Below are positions 14,227 through 21,284 of a stretch of DNA of 32,440 nt, in pieces. Below the pieces are notes generated by a model. It searched no databases and was not told the DNA's origin. It was given only the letters and a program-made list of their open reading frames with translations. The translations under genes and the position numbers were made by a program. This DNA is from UBA3537 sp049889395 (GTDB lineage: Bacteria; Bacteroidota; Bacteroidia; Flavobacteriales; Flavobacteriaceae), in assembly GCA_049889395.1 (NCBI GenBank), contig JBMHDM010000034.1:1-32440 (forward strand), in the 5' to 3' direction. Position 1 is the first letter of the stretch; every line of letters starts with the position of its first letter.

Positions 14227-16155
14227 ATGGCAGATTACAAGCTTAACAATTTATTAGATTATAAAATTAATTACCAAGAATCCATTTCAAATCCAGAAGT
14301 GTTTTGGTCATCGATTGCCAAAGATAACTTTAATTGGATATCCCCTTGGACTTCAGTACTTGAATATGATTTTTCTGAACCTTCAATTCAGTGGTTTAAA
14401 GGTGCTAAACTTAATATTACCGAAAACTGTATTGATCGTCATCTTAAAGCAAATGGAAACAAAACTGCCATAATTTTTGAACCAAATGATTCCAATCAGC
14501 TAACAGAGCATATTTCATATAACGATTTGCACAAGAAGGTCAATCGATTGGCCAATGTTTTAAAATCTCAAGGCGTATCAAAAGGAGATCGCGTTTGTAT
14601 TTACCTGCCCATGATTCCAGAGCTGGCGATTTCAGTTTTAGCTTGTGCTCGAATAGGAGCCATCCATTCGGTAGTTTTTGCGGGGTTTTCTTCTACGGCA
14701 TTAGCAACACGAATTAACGACTGCGACTGTAAACTAGTTATCACAAGTGATGGCAGTTTTAGAGGCAACAAAACAATTGATTTAAAAGGTATTGTAGATG
14801 ACGCATTAAACAATTGCCCTAATGTATCTAAAGTACTTGTAGTTAATCGAATTAACTCGGATATTGAAATGAAACAAGATCGAGATAAATGGCTAGAACC
14901 ATTATTGGAGAAAGCCTCTGAAATATGTGATCCGACTGTAATGGATGCAGAAGACCCGCTATTCATACTTTATACTTCCGGGTCAACAGGAAAACCAAAA
15001 GGGATGGTCCACACCACAGCAGGATATATGGTTTATACGGCATACACCTTTAAAAATATTTTTCAATATGATTCAAGTGATGTATACTGGTGTACGGCAG
15101 ATATCGGATGGATAACTGGACATAGTTACATCGTGTATGGTCCATTATTGAATGGTGCTACAACAGTAATGTTCGAGGGTGTGCCGAGCTATCCTGATTA
15201 TGGACGGTTTTGGCATATTGTACAAAAACACAGTGTGAATCAATTTTATACAGCACCAACAGCGATAAGAGCCTTAGCAAAACAAGGAAAATCTTTTGTT
15301 AAACCTTATGATTTATCCACTCTTAAAGTCATAGGAACAGTAGGCGAACCCATAAATGAAGAAGCATGGCATTGGTATAATGAAGCAATTGGTCAGAACA
15401 ATTGTCCCATTGTAGATACTTGGTGGCAAACAGAAACAGGAGGAATTCTTATAAGTCCCATCCCTAACTGTTTTAAAGGACAGCCAACATTTGCAACACT
15501 TCCATTTGTGGGGATTCAACCCACACTCATGGACGACTATGGTAATGAAATTTCTGAAACCAAAGCCGAGGGACGTTTGTGTATAAAATTTCCATGGCCC
15601 TCCATGGCAAGAACAATTTGGGGTGACCACAAGCGCTATAAAGACACCTATTTTTCAAGTTTTAAAGGCTATTATTTTACTGGCGATGGTGCTAACCGTC
15701 ACGCCAATGGGCATTATAGAATAACTGGACGGGTAGACGATGTGATTATTGTATCTGGTCACAATCTAGGTACCGCACCGATTGAAGATGCTATAAATGA
15801 ACACAAAGACGTTTCTGAATCAGCTATTGTTGGATATTCACACGATATTAAAGGCCAAGCCTTATATGGATTTATAACCTTGAAACATGGCTGGCCAGAT
15901 GAAAATCTTGAGACCATCAAAGAAGAAATTAACAACTTGATTTCTAGTAAAATAGGACCAATAGCTAAATTAGATAGTATGCTATTCACAACTGGGCTTC
16001 CAAAAACAAGATCAGGGAAAATTATGCGTAGAATTCTACGTAAAATTGCAAATAACGATACATCAAATTTGGGGGATATCAGTACATTACTCAATCCTGA
16101 GGTCGTTCAAAATATCATTACTGACGCAAACAATATTCATCAAAACAATAAATAA
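14227..16155 (+). CDS. acs: Acetyl-CoA synthetase, AMP-forming
   Basis: It activates acetate to acetyl-CoA through acetyl-AMP. The 642 residues are near the 652 of E. coli Acs. The ATP-binding motif is YTSGSTGKPKG (249-259). YWCTADIGWITGHSYIVYGPL and GTVGEPINEEAW are characteristic of Acs. DTWWQTETGG contains W400, the tryptophan that limits the pocket to acetate or propionate. ITGRVDDVIIVSGHNLGTAPIED is the hinge and C-terminal domain, and PKTRSGKIMRR contains the catalytic and acetylatable lysine K598. A propionyl-CoA synthetase cannot be fully excluded. The S33 peptidase gene begins 8 bases after its stop and is probably cotranscribed. No convincing TAnnTTTG is seen in the 108-base upstream gap. 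Confidence 0.95.
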   Translation: MADYKLNNLLDYKINYQESISNPEVFWSSIAKDNFNWISPWTSVLEYDFSEPSIQWFKGAKLNITENCIDRHLKANGNKTAIIFEPNDSNQLTEHISYNDLHKKVNRLANVLKSQGVSKGDRVCIYLPMIPELAISVLACARIGAIHSVVFAGFSSTALATRINDCDCKLVITSDGSFRGNKTIDLKGIVDDALNNCPNVSKVLVVNRINSDIEMKQDRDKWLEPLLEKASEICDPTVMDAEDPLFILYTSGSTGKPKGMVHTTAGYMVYTAYTFKNIFQYDSSDVYWCTADIGWITGHSYIVYGPLLNGATTVMFEGVPSYPDYGRFWHIVQKHSVNQFYTAPTAIRALAKQGKSFVKPYDLSTLKVIGTVGEPINEEAWHWYNEAIGQNNCPIVDTWWQTETGGILISPIPNCFKGQPTFATLPFVGIQPTLMDDYGNEISETKAEGRLCIKFPWPSMARTIWGDHKRYKDTYFSSFKGYYFTGDGANRHANGHYRITGRVDDVIIVSGHNLGTAPIEDAINEHKDVSESAIVGYSHDIKGQALYGFITLKHGWPDENLETIKEEINNLISSKIGPIAKLDSMLFTTGLPKTRSGKIMRRILRKIANNDTSNLGDISTLLNPEVVQNIITDANNIHQNNK

Positions 16156-16163
16156 TAAATCAA

Positions 16164-17207
16164 ATGAAAACAAAATTTATTTTCTCTCTACTGGTATTAA
16201 TTAGCATTTATGGCTGCAAATGTAAAAATAGTGAGGGTTGTAAACAACAAACATCATACAACAATAGCACCGATAGAGACGATCAGTACCTAGGAGGCAT
16301 CAAAATGATACCGATTCAAACGCCTAAAGGCGAGTTTAATGTTTGGACCAAACGGGTAGGGAACAACCCAAGCATGAAGGTCTTATTACTCCATGGTGGC
16401 CCAGGAATGACCCACGAAATTTATGAAAGCTTCGATGGTTATTTTCCAAATGAAGGCATAGAATATTATTATTACGACCAACTGGGCTCTTACTATAGTG
16501 ATCAACCTGAAGATTTATCGCTTTGGGATTTGGATCGTTTCGTAGAAGAAGTTGAACAAGTGCGCATTGCTTTGGGCTTGGACAACTCTAATTTCTATTT
16601 GTATGGACAATCATGGGGCGGTTTATTGAGCATGCAATATGCGCTTAAGTATCAACAGAATTTAAAAGGATTAATTATTTCCAACATGGTGCCATCCATA
16701 CCAGATTATCAAACGTACTCAGATACAGTTTTGGCGCCTCAATTAGATCCTGATGTACTCGAGGAAATCATGTACTATGAAAATCGAGAAGACTATACCA
16801 ACCCAAGATATATGGAATTATTGATGAATAATTATTACACAGAACACATCATACGGATGCCAGTTTCACAATGGCCTGAGCCGCTAAACAGAAGTTTTAA
16901 ACATATTAATCACGATGTATATGTAACGATGCAGGGGCCTAGCGAGTTTGGGGTTAAAGGCGATGCGACCCTGAAGTATTGGGACGTTAAAGAAGAATTG
17001 AAAAAAATAAGTGTACCAACATTAAGTATCGGGGCAACCTATGATACTATGGATCCAAAACAAATGGAATTTATTGCAAATGAAGTTCAAAATGGTCGAT
17101 TTTTGTTATGCCCAAATGGGAGTCACTTGTCACAATTTGATGACCAGAAAATTTATTTTGAAGGTCTAATTAAATTTATTAAAGATGTCGATAACAATAT
17201 TTTTTAA
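16164..17207 (+). CDS. Proline iminopeptidase-family alpha/beta hydrolase, lipoprotein (peptidase S33)
   Basis: A 347-residue serine peptidase-like hydrolase that would remove N-terminal proline or similar residues from short peptides. MKTKFIFSLLVLISIYGC is a lipoprotein signal with Cys18, unlike the cytoplasmic classical enzyme, so it should act in the envelope. The oxyanion segment is HGGPG (77-81), the nucleophile Ser150 is in GQSWGG, Asp294 is in TYDTMDP, and His321 is in NGSHLSQFDD. All triad members are present. YYDQLGSYYSDQP (94-106) is the usual proline iminopeptidase phrase. It follows acs by 8 bases and overlaps the convergent Nudix gene by 4 bases. A functional link to acetate activation is not apparent. 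Confidence 0.92.
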   Translation: MKTKFIFSLLVLISIYGCKCKNSEGCKQQTSYNNSTDRDDQYLGGIKMIPIQTPKGEFNVWTKRVGNNPSMKVLLLHGGPGMTHEIYESFDGYFPNEGIEYYYYDQLGSYYSDQPEDLSLWDLDRFVEEVEQVRIALGLDNSNFYLYGQSWGGLLSMQYALKYQQNLKGLIISNMVPSIPDYQTYSDTVLAPQLDPDVLEEIMYYENREDYTNPRYMELLMNNYYTEHIIRMPVSQWPEPLNRSFKHINHDVYVTMQGPSEFGVKGDATLKYWDVKEELKKISVPTLSIGATYDTMDPKQMEFIANEVQNGRFLLCPNGSHLSQFDDQKIYFEGLIKFIKDVDNNIF

Positions 17208-17749
17208 AGCTTATTAATCTCATCCATTACAAATTCATAATAAGACATATCTGCTGGGACAATTTTAAATTCCGGATGAGTCTTTGACATACATTGTTTG
17301 ATTTCATCAAATGAAAATAAACGAACAGCTTCAACTTCCTCGTCCTGTAAAATTAAAGACGCTACTGGAAATTTTAGCAATGTCAAAAAAACATGCTGAA
17401 ACTCACAATCTTTAGTCCCGTTGGGGAAGGAGTTGATGTTTTTCCTAACCGAAATATGGTTCAAATCAGAGGGGTTTAGCACCAAACCGATTTCTTCCTT
17501 TACTTCACGAATTGCAGCGTCCAATACCGTCTCTCCAGCAGAAACATGTCCAGCAACCGAAACATCCCAAAGATTGGGAAAAGTTTGTTTGTTAGATCCT
17601 CTTTTTTGCAAAAGTATGGAAGGGGAGGGGGTATAAAACCAAATGTGAACCGTAGGGTGAAAAAGACCATTTTGATGCGCGAAATCTTTTTCGAAAATCT
17701 GACCGGTTGGTTGACCATTTTCATCCCAAATGTCTAAATATTCCTGCAC
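17204..17749 (-). CDS. Nudix hydrolase (YfcD/IPP-isomerase-like subgroup)
   Basis: A 181-residue Nudix protein. The Nudix box is complete: GHVSAGETVLDAAIREVKEEIGL at 67-89, with G67, E73, R81, E82, E85 and E86 for magnesium binding. The N-terminal YLDIWDENGQPTG and FHPTVHIWFY..LLQKRG..KQTFPNLWDVSVAG resemble the subgroup related to isopentenyl diphosphate isomerase (YfcD-type). The missing isomerase Cys motif argues against isomerase function. The substrate is probably a nucleoside diphosphate derivative or similar pyrophosphate, not determined here. It begins 2 bases after the M42 peptidase stop and is in one operon with it. Confidence 0.9.
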   Translation of the reverse strand: MQEYLDIWDENGQPTGQIFEKDFAHQNGLFHPTVHIWFYTPSPSILLQKRGSNKQTFPNLWDVSVAGHVSAGETVLDAAIREVKEEIGLVLNPSDLNHISVRKNINSFPNGTKDCEFQHVFLTLLKFPVASLILQDEEVEAVRLFSFDEIKQCMSKTHPEFKIVPADMSYYEFVMDEINKL

Positions 17750-17751
17750 GC

Positions 17752-18840
17752 TTATTCGAAATAACTAAACGTTTCTCCTGATTTGATTTGAAGTAAGGTT
17801 TCATAAATCATGCGAATAACATTTTCGACGTCATCGCGATGAACCATTTCTACTGTTGTATGCATGTACCGCAACGGCAAAGAAATTAGCGCAGAGGCTA
17901 CGCCACCATTACTATAAGCGAAGGCATCTGTATCCGTTCCAGTAGCTCTAGACAAAGCTGCTCTTTGAAATGGAATTTTTTTAGCTTCTGCCGTTTCTGT
18001 AATAAGATCTCTCAATTTTTGTTGAACGGCAGGAGCGTATGCAATCACAGGTCCATCACCCATTTTACAATACCCTTGCTTCTTTTTGTTTATCATAGGT
18101 GTTGTAGTATCGTGTGTGACATCGGTTACGATGGCTACATTGGGTTTAATCGTGTGCGTGATCATTTGTGCCCCTCTCAACCCAATTTCTTCCTGAACGG
18201 AATTTGTAATATACAATCCAAAGGGAAGGCTTTTTTTGTTTTCGTGCAACAATCTTGCAACTTCTGCAATCATAAAACCACCCATTCTATTGTCCAAGGC
18301 TCGACATACAAAATGGTCTTTATTCAAAATATGAAACTCGTCAGGGTAGGTAATGACACAGCCAACATGAACACCTAATTTTTCAACCTCCTTTTTGGAT
18401 TGACACCCGATATCAATGAAAATATTATCAGGCTTTGGAGGTTGTTCTTTAGCTAAAGTTCTGGTATGAATAGCAGGCCAACCAAAAACACCCTTCACAA
18501 TTCCTTTTTTGGTATGTATATTGACGACTTTACTTGGTGCAATTTGATGGTCACTTCCGCCATTTCGAATAACGTAGATTAAACCATCCTCTGAAATATA
18601 ATTGACGTACCATGAAATTTCATCAGCATGCCCCTCAATTACAACTTTGAATTCTGCATCAGGATTAATTACACCCACTGCAGTTCCGTATGTATCTGTA
18701 ATAAATGTATCTACATAGGGCTTGAGATACGCCATCCATAATTTTTGCCCATTCCATTCATAACCAGTTGGTGCAGCATTGTTAAGATAGGATTCTAGAA
18801 ATTTAATTGATTTTTTATTGAGAATTTTTTGTTTCGGCAT
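17752..18840 (-). CDS. M42-family metallo-aminopeptidase
   Basis: A 362-residue cytoplasmic, cocatalytic two-metal aminopeptidase of family M42 (glutamyl aminopeptidase/FrvX type, usually forming large tetrahedral dodecamers). Visible ligands and catalytic residues: H71 and D73 in EGHADEIS, D183 in ALDNRMGG (the bridging Asp), E217/E218 in VQEEIGLRGA, D240 in TDVTHDT, and a C-terminal His in RYMHTTVEMVHRDD. Family length is about 350 residues. It heads a two-gene operon with the Nudix gene. It is divergent from the DUF4294 gene, with palindromes at 18863-18897 in the shared 94-base gap. The substrate preference is unknown. Confidence 0.95.
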   Translation of the reverse strand: MPKQKILNKKSIKFLESYLNNAAPTGYEWNGQKLWMAYLKPYVDTFITDTYGTAVGVINPDAEFKVVIEGHADEISWYVNYISEDGLIYVIRNGGSDHQIAPSKVVNIHTKKGIVKGVFGWPAIHTRTLAKEQPPKPDNIFIDIGCQSKKEVEKLGVHVGCVITYPDEFHILNKDHFVCRALDNRMGGFMIAEVARLLHENKKSLPFGLYITNSVQEEIGLRGAQMITHTIKPNVAIVTDVTHDTTTPMINKKKQGYCKMGDGPVIAYAPAVQQKLRDLITETAEAKKIPFQRAALSRATGTDTDAFAYSNGGVASALISLPLRYMHTTVEMVHRDDVENVIRMIYETLLQIKSGETFSYFE

Positions 18841-18862
18841 GATAAAATATTTGCCTAAAAAT

Positions 18863-18897
18863 AAGAATTCTTAAGAATATTAAACATCAATTGATGT
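18863..18897. promoter_or_regulatory. Cluster of palindromes in the M42/DUF4294 divergent gap
   Basis: Three perfect palindromes sit in 35 bases: AAGAATTCTT (18863-18872), overlapping TTCTTAAGAA (18868-18877), and ACATCAATTGATGT (18884-18897). They lie just upstream of the DUF4294 -7 element and 23 or more bases before the M42 start, where an operator for either gene would sit. No regulator is identified. Confidence 0.4.
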
Positions 18898-18906
18898 ATA
18901 ATTTTT

Positions 18907-18914
18907 TAACTTTG
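18907..18914 (+). promoter_or_regulatory. Probable -7 element for the DUF4294 gene
   Basis: TAACTTTG is an exact TAnnTTTG match located 20 bases before the ATG at 18935. A TTG sits upstream within the palindrome, at shorter than usual spacing. Confidence 0.6.
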
Positions 18915-18934
18915 AAATAGTATCAAGGGACCAT

Positions 18935-19609
18935 ATGAAAAAATCGTGTTTAATATTATTATTTTGTTCAATATGGGGCTGGTGCCAAACGCCAGAAATA
19001 CGTTCAGATTCTTTGTCAAACAAGTATCTAATGATTGTTGGGGATACTTTAATAAACAGCTCCATAGGTCTTGAAGAGGTTTTGATTTTACCAAAATTAA
19101 AGCTCAATTCATACGATAAGAGACGACAGTATTTAATCCTTCAGCGAAAAACCTTAAAGGTATATCCTTATGCAAAACTGGCTGCCGAGCGTCTTGAAGT
19201 GATGAATGAACGAATCCAAAGCGTCAAAAGCAAACGAAAACAAAAGCAATATATCAAACGTGTTCAGCAATTTATCGAAGATGAATTTTCTGAAAAATTA
19301 AAAAAATTTACCATTACTGAAGGACAGATATTGATCAAGCTTATCCATAGACAAACTGGAGAAACGGCCTTTGATCTCATCAAAAAACTCAGAAGCGGAT
19401 GGAAAGCTTTTTGGTATAACAATACCGCAAAACTGTTTGACATGTCATTAAAGATCCCTTTTGATCCTGAAACAGTCGAGGAAGACTTTTTAATTGAAGA
19501 TATTATACAACGCCAGTTTCAAAATGGAATTTTGGAATATCAAAAGTCTTACAAACCTTTTAATTTATATGAACTTTCCAAAAAATGGGGTTCAAAATCG
19601 TCAAACTGA
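18935..19609 (+). CDS. DUF4294 family exported protein
   Basis: A 224-residue protein of a Bacteroidota-restricted family of unknown function. MKKSCLILLFCSIWGWCQ is a Sec signal peptide ending near Gln18. The lipobox is not convincing, so a periplasmic location is likely. The mature part opens with a beta-type segment (SLSNKYLMIVGDTLINSSIGLEEVLILPKL). It continues as a long charged helical region rich in Lys, Arg and Gln (LAAERLEVMNERIQSVKSKRKQKQYIKRVQQFIEDEF) and the family phrase LIKLIHRQTGETAFDLIKKLRSGWKAFWYN. No catalytic motif is evident. It is divergent from the M42 peptidase gene. Confidence 0.88.
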   Translation: MKKSCLILLFCSIWGWCQTPEIRSDSLSNKYLMIVGDTLINSSIGLEEVLILPKLKLNSYDKRRQYLILQRKTLKVYPYAKLAAERLEVMNERIQSVKSKRKQKQYIKRVQQFIEDEFSEKLKKFTITEGQILIKLIHRQTGETAFDLIKKLRSGWKAFWYNNTAKLFDMSLKIPFDPETVEEDFLIEDIIQRQFQNGILEYQKSYKPFNLYELSKKWGSKSSN

Positions 19610-19632
19610 ACAAATTTACCGCTTCCCTTTTC

Positions 19633-19665
19633 CCGTTTATTACATCAATTGGCCGTTTATTACAT
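19633..19665. repeat. 13-bp direct repeat with 20-bp period
   Basis: CCGTTTATTACAT occurs exactly at 19633-19645 and again at 19653-19665. The start-to-start distance of 20 bases is close to two helical turns. It lies in the 206-base gap between the convergent DUF4294 and ZIP genes. Each copy contains CCGTTTAT, resembling the LytTR-type regulator half-site. Function is unproven. Confidence 0.55.
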
Positions 19666-19771
19666 GATGCTTTAGTACTTGAATCTTTGTTTGTAACTTC
19701 GTACTGTAAGAGATAGAGAATTTAATTTTATATAATTCAACTACCTTTTTTGCCCTAAATACCTGCAAATT

Positions 19772-19817
19772 AATGCGTGATCGGAATATCCCCTGTTCTT
19801 GTTGCGCATTGTTTTTT
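19772..19817 (+). terminator. Weak terminator-like hairpin before the ZIP gene end
   Basis: AATGCG (19772-19777) can pair with CGCATT (19805-19810), plus an adjacent T-G pair, followed by a six-base T-run at 19812-19817. The loop is long (about 27 bases) with a small internal GGA/TCC stem, so this is only a candidate terminator for DUF4294. The rest of the 19610-19815 gap holds no gene that I can support. Confidence 0.3.
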
Positions 19818-20493
19818 ACATAAAATAGGCTACAGAAATCGCCAAAACGATCATTAGTAGTTTATTCAGATTAAACTGATGACCCTTATCGGCCTCGAAT
19901 AAAATAATTGTTGAAATATGAAAAAACATACCCGCCACTACAGCATTTACCAAATATAAGGTTGGTTGTTGGATTTCTACAGAATTAGACACCAACGTAC
20001 CAAAAGGGGTCATTAAGCCAAAAACGATTAAAGACATAAACATCTGTTTCTTGGAAAATCCTACTTGTAAGAGGTAGGTTGACATTAATGCAGCTATCGG
20101 AATTTTATGAACAAATACACCATATATTATTGTTTCATGATGACCAATTGGAAATCCCTCTAAAAAAGCATGAACAAATAAGCTTAAAAACAGAAACACT
20201 GGGAAACGGTCTGTATTCTCTTTATTGGTGTGTAAATGACCATGTTCGGCACCTTTAGAAAAAAACTCCAAAATAATCTGGAATATTATTCCAAAAAGAA
20301 TAAAAATACCCGCTATTTTGGGACTGTGAAATGTATAAATATCTGGCAAAAGTTCAAAAACGGTAGTTGACAACAAGAATGCGCCGCTGAATGTAAGAAT
20401 TAGCTTGAAATTTGTGGTGTCAGATTTTAAAAACCATAGTGTAGCTAAACAACCAACAACCACAGCGAATATGGGTAATATGTAATCAATCAT
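19816..20493 (-). CDS. ZIP-family metal transporter
   Basis: A 225-residue inner-membrane protein with about seven to eight hydrophobic segments, of the ZIP family that takes up zinc or other divalent metals. The metal-site helices are recognisable: HAFLEGFPIGH (108-118, with H108, E112, H117) and HKIPIA (129-134, H129). A short His-rich loop EHGHLH (83-88) lies before them, as in many ZIPs. The metal specificity cannot be read. The gene overlaps the upstream methyltransferase by 4 bases (ATGA), so the pair is translationally coupled. No Zur/Fur-like box is evident. Confidence 0.9.
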   Translation of the reverse strand: MIDYILPIFAVVVGCLATLWFLKSDTTNFKLILTFSGAFLLSTTVFELLPDIYTFHSPKIAGIFILFGIIFQIILEFFSKGAEHGHLHTNKENTDRFPVFLFLSLFVHAFLEGFPIGHHETIIYGVFVHKIPIAALMSTYLLQVGFSKKQMFMSLIVFGLMTPFGTLVSNSVEIQQPTLYLVNAVVAGMFFHISTIILFEADKGHQFNLNKLLMIVLAISVAYFM

Positions 20494-21224
20494 GGATTAG
20501 TAAAAGCTAAAATTAAACGTTTAGAATTAATCTCATCAAAAGGGTTTAAATTGTAATCTCCAAAAGTAGTCAAAAGCTGTAATCTGTTCGTATTCAACAT
20601 ATTTTGAAAATCTTTCAAACGATAAGCGCGTACTTGTTCCGTATAATTGTAGACCTGATCATTGTCTATTACTTCGATATTCTTTACGATGGATTGACCA
20701 TCAAACCTTCGATTGATATTAAAAATTAATCCTTCACAATAAATGGTCTCCTCGGATACTAAATGCTCAATCACGTATTGGACATTCATAAAGTCAATTA
20801 GCCCTAAACCATTGTTGAAAAGCGATTGTTTAATAGAATTAATGACCTTTAAATCGTCAGACGGCGCATCAAAGTATCCAAAACTCGTAAATAAATTAAA
20901 AACGGCGTCGTATTTAGTCTTTAGGGGTAACCTCATATCATGCTCATCAAACTTTAAGGTAGGATTAGCAAAGGTATTAGCAATGTGAATATTTTGCGCA
21001 GATAAATCTACGCCGAGGACTTCAAAACCCAACGAATTAAGATAAATTGAATGGCGACCTTTGCCACAAGCTAAATCCAAAACTTTTTGATTCGTTTTGA
21101 TCTTAAATCTTGAAATCAAATTTTTTATAAACACTTGGGCCTCTCGATCATCTCGATGTTTGTAAAGAATGTGATAATAGGGTGTGTCAAACCAAGACTG
21201 ATACCACTTTGATTGATTTGTCAT
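20490..21224 (-). CDS. Class I SAM-dependent methyltransferase
   Basis: A cytoplasmic methyltransferase of about 244 residues. Motif I is VLDLACGKGRHSIYL, with the SAM-binding acidic residue in GFEVLGVDLSAQNI and the motif-II-like region in YDAVFNLFTSFGYF. The substrate is unknown. The reading frame continues upstream to a GTG at 21245. That codon lies inside the -7 element, so I choose ATG at 21224 (MTNQSKWYQSWFDTPYYHILYKHRD). ATG at 21233 is an alternative that would leave a very short leader. The stop codon overlaps the ZIP start (ATGA). It is divergent from the RNA methyltransferase gene, sharing a symmetric promoter. Confidence 0.87.
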   Translation of the reverse strand: MTNQSKWYQSWFDTPYYHILYKHRDDREAQVFIKNLISRFKIKTNQKVLDLACGKGRHSIYLNSLGFEVLGVDLSAQNIHIANTFANPTLKFDEHDMRLPLKTKYDAVFNLFTSFGYFDAPSDDLKVINSIKQSLFNNGLGLIDFMNVQYVIEHLVSEETIYCEGLIFNINRRFDGQSIVKNIEVIDNDQVYNYTEQVRAYRLKDFQNMLNTNRLQLLTTFGDYNLNPFDEINSKRLILAFTNP

Positions 21225-21244
21225 TTGTTTCATACTAACAACCA

Positions 21245-21263
21245 CAAAAATACTGTATTTTTG
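21245..21263. promoter_or_regulatory. Divergent promoter with symmetric -7 elements
   Basis: CAAAAATA (21245-21252), CTG, TATTTTTG (21256-21263) is a perfect 8-bp inverted repeat with a 3-base spacer. Each arm is an exact TAnnTTTG -7 element, the left one for the methyltransferase gene on the minus strand and the right one for the RNA methyltransferase gene on the plus strand. Its position fixes both start codons downstream of it. No TTTG -33 box is at canonical spacing on either side. Confidence 0.65.
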
Positions 21264-21284
21264 GCAGTATTGTTATACTATTTT

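Noticed and set aside
14601..16094. Several open frames over 100 codons on the minus strand inside acs, and similar ones inside ilvD, glyA and the ABC-F gene
   Set aside because: They lie wholly within strongly recognised genes on the other strand, have no family resemblance and no start context.
21225..21245. GTG start at 21245 for the minus-strand methyltransferase
   Set aside because: The codon overlaps the minus-strand -7 element (21245-21252), so it cannot be in the mRNA. ATG 21224 or 21233 fits.
21213..21284. Upstream extension of the RNA methyltransferase reading frame (start at 21213)
   Set aside because: It would begin upstream of the -7 element at 21256-21263 and adds residues not seen in the family. 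ATG 21285 lies downstream of the promoter and gives the typical N-terminus.
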